Made by a program: the position numbers and the translations under genes. This document shows, piece by piece, positions 40,581 to 51,637 of a stretch of 64,000 nt of DNA (position 1 is the first letter of the stretch; every line of letters begins with the position of its first letter). Source of the stretch: Nitzschia sp. DOCU1 (Eukaryota > Bacillariophyta > Bacillariophyceae > Bacillariales > Bacillariaceae); the NCBI GenBank assembly GCA_951394045.1, contig OX595986.1, positions 4,865,534-4,929,533 on the forward strand. Direction: 5' to 3'. The notes under the pieces were generated by a model. That model saw only the letters and a list, made by a program, of their open reading frames with translations, had not been told where the DNA came from and made no database searches.

Positions 40581-43500
40581 TCAATCAAACGTCCCGTCCG
40601 GTAACAGAGCCAGCAACTCAGGTGATGGCTTCAAGACCTTTTTGACACCGGGATGCTTCAAAAACTCAATAACTGAAGACCAGTCCACACCTGTGGACCA
40701 TTTGGCCGACGAAAGGCACACGTGCAATCGAAGGGACCTACCATTTTTGAATTTGTCCGACGGGCGACCTCGACAGCCGCCAGAGCATGAAAGACCGAGA
40801 CCACGCGTAGTGCCTGCGTAACAAATATGTTTGGCCTGCCCCCTCGATGGGTCCTTGACCTGAGGGTGCCGATAGCTTCTATCCGCAGGAAGGCGCCGAA
40901 TCATTTCGTGAGCCGGAATAGATGTGCCATCCGTAGGCATGTCTACCAATTCAAAGAGGGGTTTCGTGCCGGTAAAAGAAAATGAGGCGCGACTCGACGA
41001 CGATTCCGGTTGGGGGGGCCGTCTGTCAGACTGCAGGATAGTGCCGCTACGCTTGGTGGAGGCAGAAGTGACAGCTTGAAACCGATCGGGAGGCGGATCA
41101 TAGGCCCAGATGGCGGAGTGCGGTAAAACTAGCTCCGTATACCAGACTTGCTGAAGATAGCGAGCATGACTGGCGATCGCATCCAGCAGGCCTGCAGACT
41201 CCGTGTGGGCGCTGATCGGATGATTGGCTCTGATCATCAACAGGGCAGTGCCATCATGACGAATGGCATCATAGAACCCTAGATCGCTACCAAACGCCAG
41301 CGGCTGGAGCCACTGCCGAAAGATATCAAAGAGCATCGAAACTGACCGAAAAAATTCGTAGCTAAAACGGCGCCGCTCCTCCTGCCACCGCTTGGCCACT
41401 TGCAGATCGTTGGTCCTGGCCATCCACCGTCCGAGAAGGCCCCCTAGTAAGGTGGTGTCGAAGTCACCAACGTGAAAAGCATCCTGTGCTAAAAACACCG
41501 AGAACATGCAGCTCACCGCGAAACAGATAGCGCGAGCGTCCGTCCAAGAAATACCGTCAGCAGGCAGGAGGCGCGTAGCCGGACCGTCACGAAGCAGTTG
41601 CAACAAATCAAACGGGTGGAATGAATGCGGGAATTTGCCGGTGGGGTCCATGCGATGCCCGACCTGCCAGGATCCCGGATGCAAGAGGACGGTAAAAGTA
41701 GCGGCGGTAAAGAAGCCTGGGTTGTATTGATACCGCAGATCAACTCCTTGCGCCTTCATATACTCTTCCATCAGAGGAAGAATCTGATCAGGTTGAGATG
41801 AAGGCGAGAGAACTGGTCCCAAAATGCACTGCATGGCGAGGGTTCGAGGAACCCGAGGACAGATCTTCGCTTCGTCAGGCAGAGGCTGGGCCGAGATGGC
41901 TTCAAATAGTGGCATGTCTGGAATGTGATGAGACAGCAGCCGGCACACATTCAAGAACGCCACTGGGGCTTTCGACCTGGACTGGGGTGTAGCAATGGAA
42001 AGATCCTCCAATTTGATCGACGGAGGAGCACCTTGCGATCCTGAATGAACAGGATGGCCCATAGGAAACAAGGGCGACTGACGAACGGGTTTGAATACCT
42101 GCGGGGGCGGCGGGCGCACTGACGAAGGCGAAAAAACCGTCGACGACCCTCCGGGAACCTGGTGCTCAAACTCCCCAGTACGATAGGACGGTGGAATTGG
42201 CGTGGGACGCCATGAAAAATCGCGAGAGAAGAGTGGCCCGTGCGATTCCGACGGAGGCGGGCCTCCAGATAGGTCGACATGACCGCCGAACGTGGCACTC
42301 ACTGCTGGTGGTGCCGAAGAATAGCCACAATCCGAGGGTCGCTCTTGGCCTGCAGTATCCTGGACTGGACCTGGAGTAACGAAGGCCGGGGTCGGCAGAT
42401 CCACAGGCGAGCTCTCCGAAACGGACGAGTCGACGGTAAGGGCTCGAGTAGCCAGGCGAGTCCGATCGTAGCTGTTACGAAGGGGCTCGGATAGAGGCCG
42501 GACGGCGAGCGCTGAAACCATGACGACGTCATAGCGACAACAATCAACCGAAGCAAGAGCGCGACGACCGAAATCACCGATAGGATCCTGGGCGAACGGC
42601 CAGGTATCGGTGCACTGGAAATGAACGCCGAAACCCGGACAGAGATGAGATGGCAATGCCACGCCGTACATCGTCTCGGAGTCCAAGGCGGGTTGGGCAT
42701 TCAGCAGGAACTGACGGAAACAGAGACGAGTGCTCCCGTCCGATAAAACGCGGTCACAATGCAACCGCCAACAATACAGGTTACGAGCCTCGACCAAGCG
42801 GCTAACGCCAGCGTGGTCCAACACTGAGGCCGGGTAAAGGCCATCAGCAAGAGAGTTCGTAATCGACGGTCCAATGGAGGACCAAAAACAACAAGGCAAC
42901 GCCGCCGGCGAGGTCGGGGCAGCCGCACAAACGGACAGCCAGGCTTCAACGTCCGACTTGACCTTATCCAAAGCGAGGATAAAAGGATCAAAGGATTCGC
43001 CGGCAAGGAGAATAGACTCCCGAATAAACTCAAGTTTGGTCCCCATGGGCCACAACATACCAATAGGGGCGGAAGGCACCGAAGAAAAAAGAAATGCACG
43101 AGGATGCACACCATCCCCAACAGTCACCCTAGAGTTCAACAGCTCAGCGGTAGGGAAAAACATAGCAACAGACTGCTCCAAATAGGACTCCATAGAAGCC
43201 GTAGGAACACTGCGAGATCGCAGACCAAGCCCTGCCAGCAACGCCACATGAGGATCAGCAAGATCCACGCAGTCGGCAGGAAATTGACCCGAAATAGTTT
43301 CGGGAGAAACAACATCCGAGTAGATGATGCCGTGCGAATCGCCGTCCGCTAGATGACCGTCCAACGCGACTGTAGGGTTGCCCAAAATGGCGATGAACTC
43401 ATGCGAAGTAGCAGGATCCGAAAACAAACGGATCACACACAGCATCGCTCCCGGACCCTTCTCCTTGATAAACGCTAACTGATCAGCAGCCTTCAGAGCC

Positions 43501-43785
43501 TCCTTGACTTCGCCGGTCGCAGCCCGAACGTCCTTAGCTCGCGGGCGGTACTCGCATTCATCACGGAGAGCCTGGCGGGTGCGAAAATGGCCAAAGAAAT
43601 CCATCACCCGAGCCGGGGCCAGAGCCTTACCCTCCGCAACAATAATGCGAGGAAGCAAGGATGGACCCTGGAGGGCCAACGCATCGGGCCACGCAGCGAC
43701 GCAAGGAGCACCAAAGAAACCATCGGCCCCGTACACCTCCTCAAAGGTGACGTTGGTCGAACGGTCCGAAACGAACTTAGGATTT
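40581..43785 (-). CDS. Gag-like frame of the second retroelement, 5' truncated
   Basis: About 1,068 codons without an interior stop, ending in TGA at 40581-40583. The start is lost at the junction with copy B. No known domain is certain. A Pro/Ser-rich middle separates an N-terminal globular half from a C-terminal half with SWTDARAICFAVSCMFSVFLA and a Cys/His region (HICYAGT, LSCSGGCRGRPS, HVCLSS) that may bind nucleic acid. The base and codon use is more GC-rich than the neighbouring genes. The long open frame indicates a young fragment. Confidence 0.65.
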
Positions 43786-44800
43786 ACTCCACGTATGTAA
43801 TTTTTCCAAAAGCTTGCTTCCCGAGCAGTTCTTTTTGATCGAAGCAATGAGAGCACCAGTAGGCTCCATACATTTTTGCATCCAGTGCTTGCAAAGAATC
43901 GGCTAGTTGTAGAGCCCGAAGCGATGAATCGGTATCAATTGCGGGAGGCGAATATAGTTTTTGTTGCTTGTCTCCGCCCTGCGCCAGGAGTGTAGTCGAC
44001 GTGGGATTTGAAACCCAACTCGGCGTCAATGAGACATCCCCCGCATTCACAAATAGCAATACGGCCCCCAGTGTCGACGCCAAAAAGCTTGCCGATATGG
44101 CCCCACTAGCGTTTTTGCTTTCTTTTGGCAAACACCCTCCAATCCACGCCAGCTTTGCCAAAATGACACTGCAGGCTGCCGAAAAGATACAGTACGGACA
44201 CGTCGTCTGTAACACTCCAAACAATATAATCATCAATCCCATCGAAAAAGTAGCCATCCCCGTCGTGACGGTCGTCAATGCCACTCGATTGTCTGCATCT
44301 TTAGAAGTTGTCGTCGTTGTAGACGCTAGTAAAGGCTCCAACGCCAAGTAGGCTACCAGAGAATAGGCTAGAAATCCCGCCGCCGATAGTGGCACGTCGG
44401 TAAAGGGAACCGTCGAGTAGGGACCGGTCAAGACGGAATTGCAATTTCCATCCACGCCGCACAGAGTCGAAACTTGACCCGTCACCTTTTCAAAGGTCAA
44501 AAAGGCCGTTTCCAACATGCCTGCCCCTGCCACGCCAGCCATGATTCGTCGCAGTTGCGGCAGCCAAATCTCTTGCTGCTGCTGCTCAAGTGAATCATCG
44601 CCATCTCGCACATTGGATTCTTGTAGTCGTCCAGTAATGCGAGAGCCAAAGGGTCGAAGCAGAGGCTGCTGCTGCTGCCGCGATGAATCATCCACGGCAT
44701 CCAATCGCCGAGGAACTGTCGACGTCGAAAACGCCGTCACCAGCACCACATCGCCAACAACCAACAACACCATATACAAAAGGGACGCTCGCGATCTCAT
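43784..44800 (-). pseudogene. Truncated duplicate of the VKOR-thioredoxin gene
   Basis: The copy matches the full gene for 338 residues and then meets a stop codon (TAA) created by the junction at 43785. It keeps the plastid signal, VKOR cysteines and WCSHC motif. It lacks the last 61 residues, including the cis-proline loop of the thioredoxin domain. It may still be translated, but disulfide transfer by the thioredoxin domain should be impaired. Confidence 0.88.
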
Positions 44801-47800
44801 TGTCAACGGAGGTTAATCGCAATAACTGTAGAGCCCGCTGCCATCAATTCATCATGAAGACAATGGGGAGGAGGACACCATTGTGGCCGATCACATAGAG
44901 CGAAACTTCCTGCTGACGCCAGCTACCGTTATCAGGGATGGGAAGAACGGCGGTGGCGGGAGACGCACCATCATGCCATGCGCGCGAGGTGCACGGCTCA
45001 AGACTTGCTGCCAATAGAGGCGGGGGTTGAAGCAAAAGCTTCGCCTGACGTCAGCACAATGGATTGACGTCTCATCCATCCTTTTGGAAATGTGTGATGA
45101 TGAAGCGGGTGTCACCCATTTGCTGCCACCTGATCTCGATCGAAGTGAAAAGAGTTGATTGCAATTGATGCCGGAGAAGTGAAGCTAAGCGTTTCATGGG
45201 TTGAATCTCCAGTGAATCATCGCGTCAATCAACCACTGAAGGCCGTGTCAGTCTTTTTGTGTGATGCTTGGTCGTTGCCTTCCAGAATGCAAAATTTGAA
45301 CTTCCCAAGAAACCCACTCACTTTTTGTGACGGGCGAAAATACATCATGAAACAGTTAGTGACGTAAAGCTGCCAAGTACCATCAGCACCTATTGTCGGT
45401 GCCTTTCTTCTTCAGGAGAACCATATTTGCAAGCGACGCTCTACTAGTATTGTGAAATCTATCACTGCATCCGAGGAGACCATGGCAGATCTTGGGCATC
45501 ACAGTCCACAAACAACAACAGCCCAACATCACAAAACACCTGTTGCATCGATGAAGTATGCTGGTATTATTGTGGCAACAGGATTGTTTGTCCTCTATTC
45601 AGAATATCAAGCAACGCCGCAACAACAAGAACACGGACGACGCGGTCTCTTTTCGGTAGAGCTGGCAGAAGATGACGAACTGCTTCCGCTCTTGCCACTT
45701 CGACCGGCCGATATTGCTGGTTTTGCGGCTGCCATTCTTGGCCTCATACTTGCCGCTGGAGGAGGGATTGGAGGAGGAGGCTTGCTAGTGCCTATCTATA
45801 TTCTAGTTTTGGGCTTTCCTGTCAAGCACGCAGTGAGTTTGTCCAACGTGACAGTGTTTGGAGGGGCTCTGGCGAATACGATTTTGAATGTGGGCAAGCG
45901 GCATCCAAAAGCGGATCGTCCACTGATCGACTGGAATCTACTGGCCATGATGGAACCATTGACAATGGCAGGTGCTTTGCTGGGAGCGGATTTTAATGAA
46001 ATTCTGCCGGATGTTGTTGTCGTGATCATGTTGGTGCTATTACTTGGATTCACAACTGTCAAGACGCTCGAAAAGGTGCGTCATTTGCTTGGTGCCACAA
46101 AGCTTCAGTGTCGTAGTTGCGCTGCCTTTTTCACTGACATTGATTGTCGTAGGCAAATAAGATGCATGCCACAGAGACGGCCGAATGTCGTGGTGTTCAT
46201 GATGAAAAGGAAAGTCTGATGATTCATCGAGCTACCGGTACTAACACCGACGATGGAGAACGGGCCTTGTCATACGGGACGGAAGACTCTTCCCACTCGG
46301 AAGACGACAATGACCATGACCAGCGTGCCCGTGAAAATACCAGAAAACTTGCCAAGCTATTGAAACAAGAGTCAAAAACTCCATGGAAACGAATCTGTGA
46401 AATGTCGAGTCTTTTCTTTGTAGTTGTGGCCTTGAATCTTTTAAAAGGGAGTGGCAACGCAATGGAATGGTTCCCCTTTGAAATCAAATGCGGGACTATC
46501 CCTTTCTTTTTGCTGGAAAAGATTAATCTTGTCGTCATTGTGCTCTTTGCCATTTACATTCGACGGCAACTCATTCTGGACACAACCAAGAAACAGGCTT
46601 TGTCGTATGTCTTCGCACCTGGCGATGTTATCTGGGACAGCTTCAATACTCTGAAGTATTCCGCGATTTGCTCTTTAGCGGGTCTGTTTGCTGGGCTCTT
46701 TGGTATTGGTAAGTGAACTTGTTGCCCAGATTTGTGTACGGAACTCGCCTTCTGGTCTCAACGGTTGCTTTCCTGATACTGTTACTCTAGGCGGAGGGGT
46801 GGTCAAATCGCCGCTAATGCTCGAAATGGGTATGTCTGCTCGCCACGAAGGCACACGTAGTAGAATGCTTCGATGTGATCCAGACGCGTCTCACCTCCTC
46901 CCATTTCTCTGTTTGCAGGTGTTCATCCCGCTGTTGCTTCGGCCACGAGCGCCACAATGATTTTGTTTACTAGTTTCACGGCCACGACCAGTTTCATGGT
47001 CTTTGGCGAGATGAACTATCAATATGCTGCTGTATGCGTGGTTTTAGGTTTTGTTTCGACAATCTTGGGCCAGTTGTTAATGCAAGCGCTCCTCTCCAAG
47101 TACAACCGAAACTCCTATATTGCGTACAGTATTGCGCTAGTTGTGGGAGTTTCGGCTGCTGCAATGACTTTGGAATCTGTCCTTGCAATTGCTCAAGGGT
47201 ATAGTCACAAGGGCGCAGGCATGTGCAGCTCTTTCGGGCATTAAGAGTCGAAGGTAGTCGGAATGCTACGATAGAATAGATCACTATTTAGTTTATGTGA
47301 ATTTATCGATGACAAGGAAACGCCCACCCTTAGTATTGCTTCCTGCCCCGACCATTGCTACTAGGCCTTTTATTTTTGCCCGCATTGTCTCTTCTGGTAG
47401 TGGACCTGCTTTCCTTCGGATTTTTCTCTGCAAACAACCTTGCCACGATGCTTCCTCTTTTCTTGCCATCTCTCTGTTTTTCTTCTTCTTCAGTCAACCG
47501 ACTTTCCTCGTCCGGGTCAGCAGTAGCTACGATCTTGAAATGCAATAGATTCCTCTGGTGGATGGGCTCGGTTTCGGTTGTATCAATGTACGATACTTGA
47601 CGATCCCTATCCATAAGACTTTGGAATCTCATGGCGTCGTGCTGCGTAATCATTTCATTATCAACAATGGATACACTCTCCACTGATGACAGATTCATTT
47701 GGCTGCTAAAGGGCTGATCCCTGTATTGAGCAACCAAACCTGGGTTGGTTGGAGTCAGTCGTACATCAATCGGGAAAGTTTCCTCAATAGTACGGTCGTT

Positions 47801-48184
47801 GCGGCGGCGAGGTGCGTGCTTGGTAGAGTTCTTCTTTCTGGGACTTCGCGATCGTGCATTCGTGCTACGATTGGTGCTTGGTTTGTTTGCCTTTTTCGCG
47901 ACCGATGAATACTTCGGAGGAGAAGATTCAATGGGCTTCTTCGGGGTCGGAGCACAGGGGGTGCTGCTAGAGATGGTTCTGCTTTGCTCTTGACGACGCT
48001 CGCTTTGCATCCTGTATCCTCGAAGCATCCTGAGCTTGACAAGCGTAGCGAGCAGCGCTTTCTTGCGTTTCTTGATCACCGCTCGCTCTACATTGCAGCG
48101 GCGATGGAAATAGCCTGTCACTTTACACGGACTTTCGAAGGCAATGTCCTGAACATTCTTTTCAAAGTAGGAGAAGGGCTCCTT
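43786..48184. repeat. Segmental duplication, copy B (4,399 bp)
   Basis: Partner of 34688-39086. The left edge adjoins the retroelement inside VKOR sequence. The right edge runs on into the intact part of the Cys-motif gene, so this copy joins the native flank on the right and copy A the native flank on the left. That is a tandem duplication with an insert at the breakpoint. Confidence 0.97.
45482..47244 (+). CDS. TauE/SafE family anion transporter, copy B (four exons)
   Basis: A full duplicate of 36384-38146 with exons 45482-46075, 46153-46708, 46791-46829 and 46919-47244. The predicted 504-residue product and the introns appear unchanged, and the promoter region 44801-45481 is also copied, so both genes should be expressed alike. 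If the duplication is real and not an assembly effect, the locus has doubled dosage of this transporter. Confidence 0.85.
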
Positions 48185-49081
48185 GCAGTGCGCACAAATT
48201 TGCGGCTTACCAAATACTCCTTCCAACAAGTCATTCCAATGGCACTCCGTTTCATGTGCCTCGGGCTGTTGTTGTGGCATGGGAACTGGCTTTTCGGGGG
48301 AAGCCATGGCTTGCACCACGTGTTGAACTGGAACGCCAGAGGTGGCAACAACATCTTTGTGACGACGCGCCGCGAACGACACGGTCCTGTCGTTATACTT
48401 CATGGTACCACCACCTACGGCTTCTTCCACTTGTTGAACTGGAACGCCAGAGGTGGCAACAACATCTTTGTGACGAACCTCCGCGAACGACACGGTCCTG
48501 TCGTTATACTTCATGGTACCACCACCTACGGCTTCTTCCTGACGAGCTTCATATTGCTGGTCTGTGACCATGGTGAAGTCGTCAACCTCGTTGTCCGTAT
48601 TTCCGCGACCAGGTTTTTCAAAGGGTTTGTCGAGAGGGGACTCCCTAGGGCGGACAGCTTTAATCTCGCGGCCATCGTTGTCCTTAGAGTAGCGTTGCGA
48701 TGATGGAACTTTGCCTGGTCTGGGCGATTCCTCTTCGACCTCATCGTCCATATAATTTTGACGAGGTCCTTTGGGCACATGCGGTGGAATTCGCCTTGTC
48801 ATGATTCGATTGCCCCCTTGCATTTTGTCTGAGCCGTAGCCTGACATGCCTTCAGATCTCGGAGGCCGATTCCTTTCTGTTTCTGCTTCAAACATAGTAT
48901 CTTCCGCGGCCGAGGCATGCTTGGTCGGCTTGACGCCATTTCGCACAAAGGTGCAGGTAACTTTTTTCGTTGTCTTGCTATTCACTTTCTTCCAATGAAC
49001 ATCGGAACCCATCAGGTTCAGCGGAGTCGGAGCTCGCTTTGGCAATACCCATGTAAACTCGGTTGCTGTTTTCTTCCTCAT
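47330..49081 (-). CDS. Basic protein with internal duplication and a CxxC...C...HxxC motif
   Basis: 583 residues from the ATG at 49081; unknown family. Residues ~185-255 hold two near-identical units of MKYNDRTVSFA and RHKDVVATSGVPVQ. Around residues 295-330 lies CAHC, then C in FESPCKVTG, then HRRC, a possible zinc-binding site. The C-terminal half is Ser/Arg/Lys-rich (ARSRSPRKK), typical of nuclear or RNA-associated disordered regions. The intact 5' part lies right of the duplicated block; a 5'-truncated copy exists at 38232-39086. Confidence 0.7.
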   Translation of the reverse strand: MRKKTATEFTWVLPKRAPTPLNLMGSDVHWKKVNSKTTKKVTCTFVRNGVKPTKHASAAEDTMFEAETERNRPPRSEGMSGYGSDKMQGGNRIMTRRIPPHVPKGPRQNYMDDEVEEESPRPGKVPSSQRYSKDNDGREIKAVRPRESPLDKPFEKPGRGNTDNEVDDFTMVTDQQYEARQEEAVGGGTMKYNDRTVSFAEVRHKDVVATSGVPVQQVEEAVGGGTMKYNDRTVSFAARRHKDVVATSGVPVQHVVQAMASPEKPVPMPQQQPEAHETECHWNDLLEGVFGKPQICAHCKEPFSYFEKNVQDIAFESPCKVTGYFHRRCNVERAVIKKRKKALLATLVKLRMLRGYRMQSERRQEQSRTISSSTPCAPTPKKPIESSPPKYSSVAKKANKPSTNRSTNARSRSPRKKNSTKHAPRRRNDRTIEETFPIDVRLTPTNPGLVAQYRDQPFSSQMNLSSVESVSIVDNEMITQHDAMRFQSLMDRDRQVSYIDTTETEPIHQRNLLHFKIVATADPDEESRLTEEEEKQRDGKKRGSIVARLFAEKNPKESRSTTRRDNAGKNKRPSSNGRGRKQY

Positions 49082-49185
49082 GGCAGCTTTTTCTTTCTCT
49101 TACGTCGTCTTGACCGTTGGCGAAAGAAAGTGGAAGTCTTCGATTGGCAACTTTATGACGAGAACAACAGAAAGTATCCAACTTC

Positions 49186-49440
49186 TCACACCATTATTTT
49201 AGACGTTGATTGTGGCGATGGGTTTTCCCGCAATTCTTGTTCATAATACCAAGGCGTTGAACCGTTGAGGCAATCGACTACATACGGAGTTTCGATTTTA
49301 ATTACCATAAGTGCTTCTTTAAATGGAATACCCAAATTACGTGGTTCCCACATGTTGTCGGGGACTGTTAGATAAGCCTCCGCCACGTACCAAAACCGAC
49401 TGTTAAATGAGGTGCAGGAAAAGGTCGGGTAAGTCGAAAA
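49186..49440 (-). other. Possible orphan coding exon
   Basis: The minus strand reads FNSRFWYVAEAYLTVPDNMW, EPRNLGIPFKEALMVIKIE and TPYVVDCLNGSTPW in one frame, then stops at 49186. The composition is protein-like, and an AACAG acceptor-like site lies just upstream (about 49404). No start or family was found. It could be a 3' exon of an unrecognised gene or a decayed fragment. Confidence 0.3.
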
Positions 49441-49979
49441 CTACAAAACGAAAGGAACAAAGTAACACCGACGAACACGTCGACGACTATTAGTATGAAG
49501 ACAGACAGATTCGATTTGCTGCAAGTAGACCTAGAGGGGATGTGATCAAATGGAAATCAGATTTTGGATGATGCAGTTTCAGGCTAGCTGCCCATATGGA
49601 ATGTTTTTCCTCGAGGATATCTTGCTAACACAGCCAGAGTCAACCTGCTGGCGCTGGCCATGGTCGGAGCTAAGGAGATCCTGTCGTTGCTAGCATGTAG
49701 TCTGTGCCTGGTATTTGGCCTAACGCTGACCCTAGTTTCGGCATCCCAAACAGACTCGTACAAGTACACCAACAAAATGCCTAACGTTGGCGGCGCAAAT
49801 ATATACGCCCGCATCTTCTGGGAGTTGCTGGCCCATCCATATCATACAGTAGCACAGCCAGTACGCACAGATGCGAAACAGTTAAATTATCTTACAGCAA
49901 ATGAAGCTCACTTTTCCAACTGCTCCACCATTGCTCTTGCAGTACCGTTTGCAAGGTGCTCAGGTCGGAAGCGACCTCT
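49441..49979. other. Intergenic, 3' of the flavoprotein gene
   Basis: About 540 bp. Frames here are low-complexity or continue antisense into the flavoprotein gene. Nothing is supported. Confidence 0.35.
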
Positions 49980-51119
49980 TTATTTGTGGATCCAGTCAAC
50001 TTTCACGCTCTTTCGACCCTTGAGATATTTATCAATTGACATGGCGGCAATGCATCCATCCGACGCAGCAACCACTACTTGCTTGAATGCCGTGTTTCGA
50101 ATATCACCGATTGCAAATACTCCCTTGACATTCGTTTCCATATCCTCGTTGACGATTACCCCTCCGTCTTCTTTGAACTCGACTTTGCTACCGATGAAGT
50201 CTGTTATCGGCTTTGAGCCTCCGCCTGCTGCATAGATGAATGCTCCCTCGACCGGGATAATTTCGTGCTCCTCCTTGTCCTTGTGCTTAACCTCGATTCC
50301 CGTCACTCCGCCCATGTCACCTTGGACGCTTATCAATCGCGTTAGGGGCCAATGCTTCACATTTCCGTGCGATAACAACTCCTCCACGTGTTCATCGTCC
50401 TCGGGACGAGGTGCGGATGGCGTTACCCAATGTACTGTTGACGCGAATTTAGTTAGGAACGTAGCTTCTTCCATAGCTTCCAAATTCATGCCATATACAG
50501 CCACTTCGCTGTCCCGGTAAAAGGCACCATCACAAGTCGCACAATAGCTGACTCCTTGGCCTAGAAATGTATCTTCCCCTGGAAACGGCGGCGACACACG
50601 ACCCATTGCACCTGTAGCAAGAACAAGAGACCTGGCCTTGTAGGTTGCGTCTGGAGTGTAAACAATCTTGTTGTGCACTGATGCCTCGCTGTCTTCGATA
50701 TCAACCATGAAGACCTGGGCTTTTACATACTCCGCGCCATATTCAATAGCCTGTTTTCGCATTTGATCTAAAAGTTCTTGGCCCGTCATTGACTTGTCCA
50801 CTCCAGGGTAGTTGGCAATGTGCGACGTGATAGCCAATGCTCCAACAGAGGGATTCTTGTCCACAATTACCGTCTTGAGATCTGCACGAGCCGTATACAA
50901 GGCACACGTACAACCGGCTGGTCCACCACCAACAATCACGACATCGCATTCAACAACGTCCATCATAAACAGACAGGATGTCCGTCTTGTCGCTCGGCTC
51001 TGGTGCTGGCCATTAAGCCAGCCTTTCGTCCGAGCCGATTCGAATCTTCCATTGCTCAGTGTCGTGAAGGACGACACGCCAACTACAATCGACAGATATA
51101 GCACGGTAAGTAGTCTCAT
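49980..51119 (-). CDS. Plastid thioredoxin-reductase-like flavoprotein without NADPH motifs
   Basis: 379 residues from the ATG at 51119. The signal peptide ends in GVSS with Phe18 at +1, so plastid import is likely. The FAD site is VVIVGGGPAGCTCAL, the redox-active pair is CATCDG, and the second FAD motif is GVFAIGDIRN. The fold matches low-molecular-weight thioredoxin reductase. The usual NADPH-binding GxGxxA is replaced by YGMNLEAMEEA (near residue 206), and the HRRDxFRA block by TPSAPRPEDDEH (near 230). This resembles ferredoxin-linked or otherwise NADPH-independent flavoprotein reductases of cyanobacteria and algae. The frame is open upstream to 51620, but that part does not look coding. 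Confidence 0.88.
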   Translation of the reverse strand: MRLLTVLYLSIVVGVSSFTTLSNGRFESARTKGWLNGQHQSRATRRTSCLFMMDVVECDVVIVGGGPAGCTCALYTARADLKTVIVDKNPSVGALAITSHIANYPGVDKSMTGQELLDQMRKQAIEYGAEYVKAQVFMVDIEDSEASVHNKIVYTPDATYKARSLVLATGAMGRVSPPFPGEDTFLGQGVSYCATCDGAFYRDSEVAVYGMNLEAMEEATFLTKFASTVHWVTPSAPRPEDDEHVEELLSHGNVKHWPLTRLISVQGDMGGVTGIEVKHKDKEEHEIIPVEGAFIYAAGGGSKPITDFIGSKVEFKEDGGVIVNEDMETNVKGVFAIGDIRNTAFKQVVVAASDGCIAAMSIDKYLKGRKSVKVDWIHK

Positions 51120-51387
51120 GGCTCGATTTTGTGAGAGTGCCAATTCTCTTGAAAGGTAACAACACCTAGTTTGCCCATGCTGCTGATGTCGGATTCTTAC
51201 ATCAGCGGACAAAGATCTTTTGTTACGTGCCGACTGCCGCTGACGTTTCGCGCCCCTTTTCCATTCGCCAACAAACTGACACTCTCGCCGTTCGCGATTG
51301 TTCCATGGATACAAGATTTGCCGCACCAAAAGTTCAATGTTCGCGAGGGAGAACCGGCGATTGGCGCCCGCCACGCTCCCTCGCCCA

Positions 51388-51465
51388 GGCCCATGCGTTA
51401 GTACGGCCAGCTCGCGCCGGCCGGGCATAATTTCATATGCCTGTTGGGTCGGAGTTGGCAAGACC
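51388..51465 (-). promoter_or_regulatory. ~80-bp inverted block upstream of the flavoprotein gene
   Basis: On the minus strand it reads TTGCCAACTCCGACCC, a spacer, GCCCGGCCGGCGCGAG, then TGGCCGTACTAACGCA. It ends 269 bp before the flavoprotein ATG. The same block lies in inverted orientation at 55353-55433, upstream of the DCC gene. It is either one terminal inverted repeat of a ~4-kb element or a shared promoter module. Confidence 0.7.
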
Positions 51466-51637
51466 AATGTGGGTTGACTGGTGATTGATATTTTATATTT
51501 ATATCGGTTCATGAAATCGATAGCGGAAGCCAGCGGAAGCCCCCCACTTATCTTGTTCTTTCCCCCAAAGCAAGTGCAGGATACCGCGCTCAACAGTTCC
51601 GGCACTCGGGTTCTCCTCAAAACCTCGTCACAGTTCT

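Larger units (their letters stand above)
39087..43785 (-). mobile_element. Retroelement fragment (4,699 bp) at the duplication junction
   Basis: It lies exactly between the two 4,399-bp copies. It contains a long gag-like frame and a partial reverse transcriptase on the minus strand, but no LTR, start codon, integrase/recombinase or 3' end. The 5' edge is GGATTT before ACTCC at 43786; the 3' edge is GGCTG before AAGGAG at 39086. No target-site duplication is visible. The class is unresolved: the RT block is not Copia and could be DIRS-like or another lineage. Both ends are truncated. Confidence 0.85.

Noticed and set aside
34688..48184. 4.4-kb direct repeats as giant LTRs of one element
   Set aside because: They begin and end inside host genes, lack TG...CA ends and a target duplication, and carry ordinary intron-containing genes.
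49660..50235. 191-codon plus-strand frame
   Set aside because: Its second half is antisense to the clearly coding flavoprotein gene, and it has no domain.
51120..51620. N-terminal extension of the flavoprotein to a frame start at 51620
   Set aside because: The extension looks non-coding, crosses the ~80-bp block, and would bury the signal peptide that starts at 51119.
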